A DNA stretch of 36,771 bases from Bradyrhizobium sp. (GTDB lineage Bacteria; Pseudomonadota; Alphaproteobacteria; Rhizobiales; Xanthobacteraceae): contig JAQGKC010000028.1 in the NCBI GenBank assembly GCA_028290305.1, positions 1 to 36,771 of the forward strand. The letters run 5' to 3'. A model generated the notes under the pieces. That model was not told the origin of the DNA. It did not search any database and saw only the letters and a program-made list of their open reading frames with translations. Shown one piece after another: positions 34,895 through 36,771 of the stretch. Position 1 is the stretch's first letter; every line of letters begins with the position of its first letter. A program made the translations under genes and the position numbers.

Positions 34895-35659
34895 ATGCAA
34901 ACCATAAACAACTTTTCCGACAATCGCAGCAAAGTACCCGAGGTCACGCTGGCTTTCTGGATCGTGAAGATCCTTGCAACCACCCTGGGCGAGACGGGCG
35001 GTGATGCGGTCACCATGTCGATGAACCTTGGATATCTAGTCGGAACAGCGATTTTTACGGCCATTCTTGTCGTTGCCGTCGGTCTCCAAATCGCAACGAA
35101 TCGCTTTCACCCTTTTCTCTATTGGACAGCTATCGTCGCAACGACAACTGCGGGCACCACGCTCGCCGATTTGGTCGATCGCTCTCTTGGCATTGGTTAC
35201 CTCGGAGGTTCGACGCTGCTTGCCGTATTGCTGGTGCTCTCCCTTGGCCTCTGGCACCGGTCGATGGGATCGGTTTCCACCGATACGATCAGATCTAAAG
35301 AAGCTGAGATGTTCTATTGGGCTACGATCATGTTCTCGCAAACGCTTGGAACCGCGCTTGGTGACTGGATGGCCGACTCCACCGGACTGGGATATCGCGG
35401 TGGCGCCCTGGTCTTTGCCATCGGCCTCGCAATCGTTGCTGCCCTATACTGCCGCACGGCGATCTCACGCACCGGTTTGTTCTGGGCCGCCTTCGTGCTC
35501 ACGCGACCGTTGGGTGCTACCGTCGGCGACTTCCTGGACAAGCCCCTCGACCACGGCGGACTTGCGCTCAGCCGATACACGGCGTCAATGGCGTTGACCG
35601 TGCTGATCATCCTCTTGGTCGCCCTGCTGCCGCGGCAAGCCGGCCGGCATCCGGCATGA
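34895..35659 (+). CDS. COG4705/DUF347-like four-repeat membrane protein (second copy)
   Basis: The 254-residue paralogue of the protein at 33535 has the same four-repeat plan: KVPEVTLAFWIVKILATT with GETGGD; FLYWTAIVATT with GTTLADLVD; MFYWATIMFSQ with GTALGDWMAD; and LFWAAFVLTRP with GATVGDFLDK. The two proteins share KVPEVTL.FWI.KI, and both end in a hydrophobic helix plus short basic tail. The similarity implies tandem duplication, with the secreted protein gene between the copies. The pair may act as a heteromeric complex, a hypothesis from arrangement alone. Confidence 0.85.
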   Translation: MQTINNFSDNRSKVPEVTLAFWIVKILATTLGETGGDAVTMSMNLGYLVGTAIFTAILVVAVGLQIATNRFHPFLYWTAIVATTTAGTTLADLVDRSLGIGYLGGSTLLAVLLVLSLGLWHRSMGSVSTDTIRSKEAEMFYWATIMFSQTLGTALGDWMADSTGLGYRGGALVFAIGLAIVAALYCRTAISRTGLFWAAFVLTRPLGATVGDFLDKPLDHGGLALSRYTASMALTVLIILLVALLPRQAGRHPA

Positions 35660-35709
35660 GGACGCCGTTTCTGCGTTGCGCGTCCCCGCCAAGTGGCGGC
35701 ATAGCGCCA

Positions 35710-35800
35710 GTCATTCCGGGGCGCGTAAGCGCGAACCCGGAATCTCGACAGGACATTCATCTCGGGATTCCGGGTCCACGCAAAGAGGCGTGTCCCGGAA
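35710..35800. repeat. Composite palindromic repeat, family B
   Basis: Two linked hairpins: gtcattccggggcgcg...gcgaacccggaatc (35710-35743) and gggattccgggtccacg...cgtgtcccggaa (35764-35800). It lies between convergent genes and is related to the copy at 29916-29954. Confidence 0.85.
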
Positions 35801-35859
35801 CAAGGAAACTAAACATCGGCCCGCCTGTCACGGTGTGACGACGGGCGGAACATGGAAAC

Positions 35860-36447
35860 TTATTGGTCGCCGCCGCTCATCGTGGCGGCGAGCTTGTCGT
35901 AGTACTTTGCCACAAGGTCGATGTTGCCCTTGTTTTCGACCGGCGGTGCCGGCGACTTCAGCGCCTCGTTGAGGTCGGTGAGCGCGTCTTTCTTGTCCTT
36001 GGCGGACATTTTCTTGTCGGCCTGAACCTGGGCGATCTGCGCCTTGATCACGGCTTCGTTGCCGACATATTTCTTGGTCGCCGGATCGAAGCCCGAAATC
36101 ACCAGGCCGATATTGTCGGTGACGTTGTTGTAGTCGTCGAAACTGGCGAAACCGTTTTTCTTCGCCACGGCATCGAGCTGTGCCGTGACCTTGGGATCCG
36201 GCTTGGCGTCTTCCGGCAGCTTTTCGGTGATTGCATCCATGTCCTTGCTCGCCGCGAGCACGTTCTGGATCTGCTTTTCAGTCAGCGCGATCTGCTTCAC
36301 GGGGGCTTCCTGCGCCGGCGCGGCCTGCGCCGGCGCCATCTGCTGCTTGGCCTGTGCCAGCGCGTCGCTGTTGGACACGATGGCCATCGAGGCCGCGAGA
36401 CAGGCGATGCTCAAGGCGGTGGCGACGGGACGAACGAACTCACGCAT
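35860..36447 (-). CDS. Secreted helical protein of unknown function
   Basis: The 195-residue protein starts at ATG 36447, with GAGGAG 7 nt upstream; the open frame to 36579 is not supported. A signal peptide (VATALSIACLAASMAIVSNSDALAQA) is followed by a Gln/Ala/Pro linker and a helical domain, with the segments LTEKQIQNVLAASKDMDAI, VAKKNGFASFDDYNNVTDNI and AQIAQVQADKKMSAKDKKDA, ending ENKGNIDLVAKYYDKLAATM. I do not recognise a named family; similar periplasmic proteins are common in Bradyrhizobium. It is downstream of the rRNA operon on the same strand, with a terminator between, so it has its own promoter. Confidence 0.85.
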   Translation of the reverse strand: MREFVRPVATALSIACLAASMAIVSNSDALAQAKQQMAPAQAAPAQEAPVKQIALTEKQIQNVLAASKDMDAITEKLPEDAKPDPKVTAQLDAVAKKNGFASFDDYNNVTDNIGLVISGFDPATKKYVGNEAVIKAQIAQVQADKKMSAKDKKDALTDLNEALKSPAPPVENKGNIDLVAKYYDKLAATMSGGDQ

Positions 36448-36617
36448 GGGAGTCTCCTCGGTTGGGGGCCGCTTGGAACTTAGGGCAGGACTGCGTACGA
36501 ATTTTGAAATGAACGGGTCATGAACTCGGAAAAATGCTGGACGCCAAACATGGCCGAAGATCGCCATGGTTTGACGCATCCGAGTTCAACGGCGGCCAGC
36601 AAACGGGACGCCAAACG

Positions 36618-36653
36618 AAAAAACGCCGCTCCTCCGAAGAGAAGCGGCGTTTT
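36618..36653 (-). terminator. Rho-independent terminator of the rRNA operon
   Basis: On the minus strand AAAACGCCGCTTC pairs across a short loop with GGAGCGGCGTTTT and runs into six T residues. It lies about 40 nt after the 5S gene end. Confidence 0.9.
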
Positions 36654-36691
36654 GTTCGATCATGACACGTAAAGAGGAATTGCTTTGTCCT

Positions 36692-36771
36692 TGGCAGGCC
36701 TGGCAGCGACCTACTCTCCCAGGGCTTAAGCCATAGTACCATTGGCGCTGAGGAGTTTAACGGCCGAGTTC
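36692..36771 (-). rRNA. rrf: 5S ribosomal RNA, 3' part (truncated by the window edge)
   Basis: The minus strand reads GAACTCGGCCGTTAAACTCC, CAGCGCCAATGGTACTATGG and GGGAGAGTAGGTCGCTGCCA, the conserved middle and 3' parts of alphaproteobacterial 5S rRNA. The 5' portion, and by gene order the 23S and 16S genes, lie outside to the right. The 3' end is placed at GGCCTGCC and is accurate to a few bases. Confidence 0.95.

Overview
The window is high-GC alphaproteobacterial DNA, most likely Bradyrhizobium or a close relative. This rests on gene content, GC-rich codon use, several families of short palindromic intergenic repeats, the initiator tRNA, and the 3' end of an rRNA operon (5S) at the right edge. 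There is no plasmid or phage backbone; it reads as chromosome with some accessory loci.

Left part (1-15.5 kb, all minus strand): a cell-surface-signalling and exoprotein locus. In transcription order it runs GGDEF diguanylate cyclase; a periplasmic STN + TonB-C-terminal-like protein; a FecI-type ECF sigma factor; a FecR-type anti-sigma factor; and a giant filamentous-haemagglutinin (FHA, TPS/DUF3739-like) exoprotein of about 3,790 residues. The exoprotein frame is broken once by an apparent 1-nt deletion near 7615-7640. The STN, sigma and FecR genes overlap or nearly abut. No TonB-dependent outer-membrane barrel is present, so the receptor half of a classical FecA-FecR-FecI relay seems to be replaced by a small STN/TonB_C protein, with the exoprotein as the likely regulon target. 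The FhaC-type secretion partner is not in the window.

Middle (15.5-30.8 kb): a fragment of the 3' half of a tRNA-Arg gene and an intact initiator tRNA-Met; then mostly single metabolic genes: coniferyl-aldehyde-type dehydrogenase, GMC oxidoreductase, two SDRs (one lacking the catalytic Tyr/Lys), CvpA, a DUF3775-like protein, a group of metallo-beta-lactamase-fold (MBL) hydrolase, fumarylacetoacetase-family, glutathione-transferase-like and second MBL genes, Ogt methyltransferase, an alpha/beta hydrolase, a SAM methyltransferase, a GntR/FCD regulator and an EctD-like phytanoyl-CoA dioxygenase. Two genes here are broken: the first MBL gene by a Trp-to-TGA stop, the alpha/beta hydrolase by a frameshift. 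Palindromic repeats of at least four families sit between genes.

Right part (30.8-36.8 kb): a divergent regulatory unit. On the minus strand are a PepSY protein, an OmpR-type response regulator and a histidine kinase. On the plus strand are two four-repeat COG4705/DUF347-like membrane proteins with a small secreted helical protein between them. The divergent intergenic region holds two PmrA-box-like direct repeats of 11-bp period, each in the same orientation relative to the gene it faces; one is followed 12 nt later by a good -10 box. This suggests that the two-component system controls both itself and the membrane proteins. A secreted helical protein and the terminator and 5S gene of an rRNA operon close the window.
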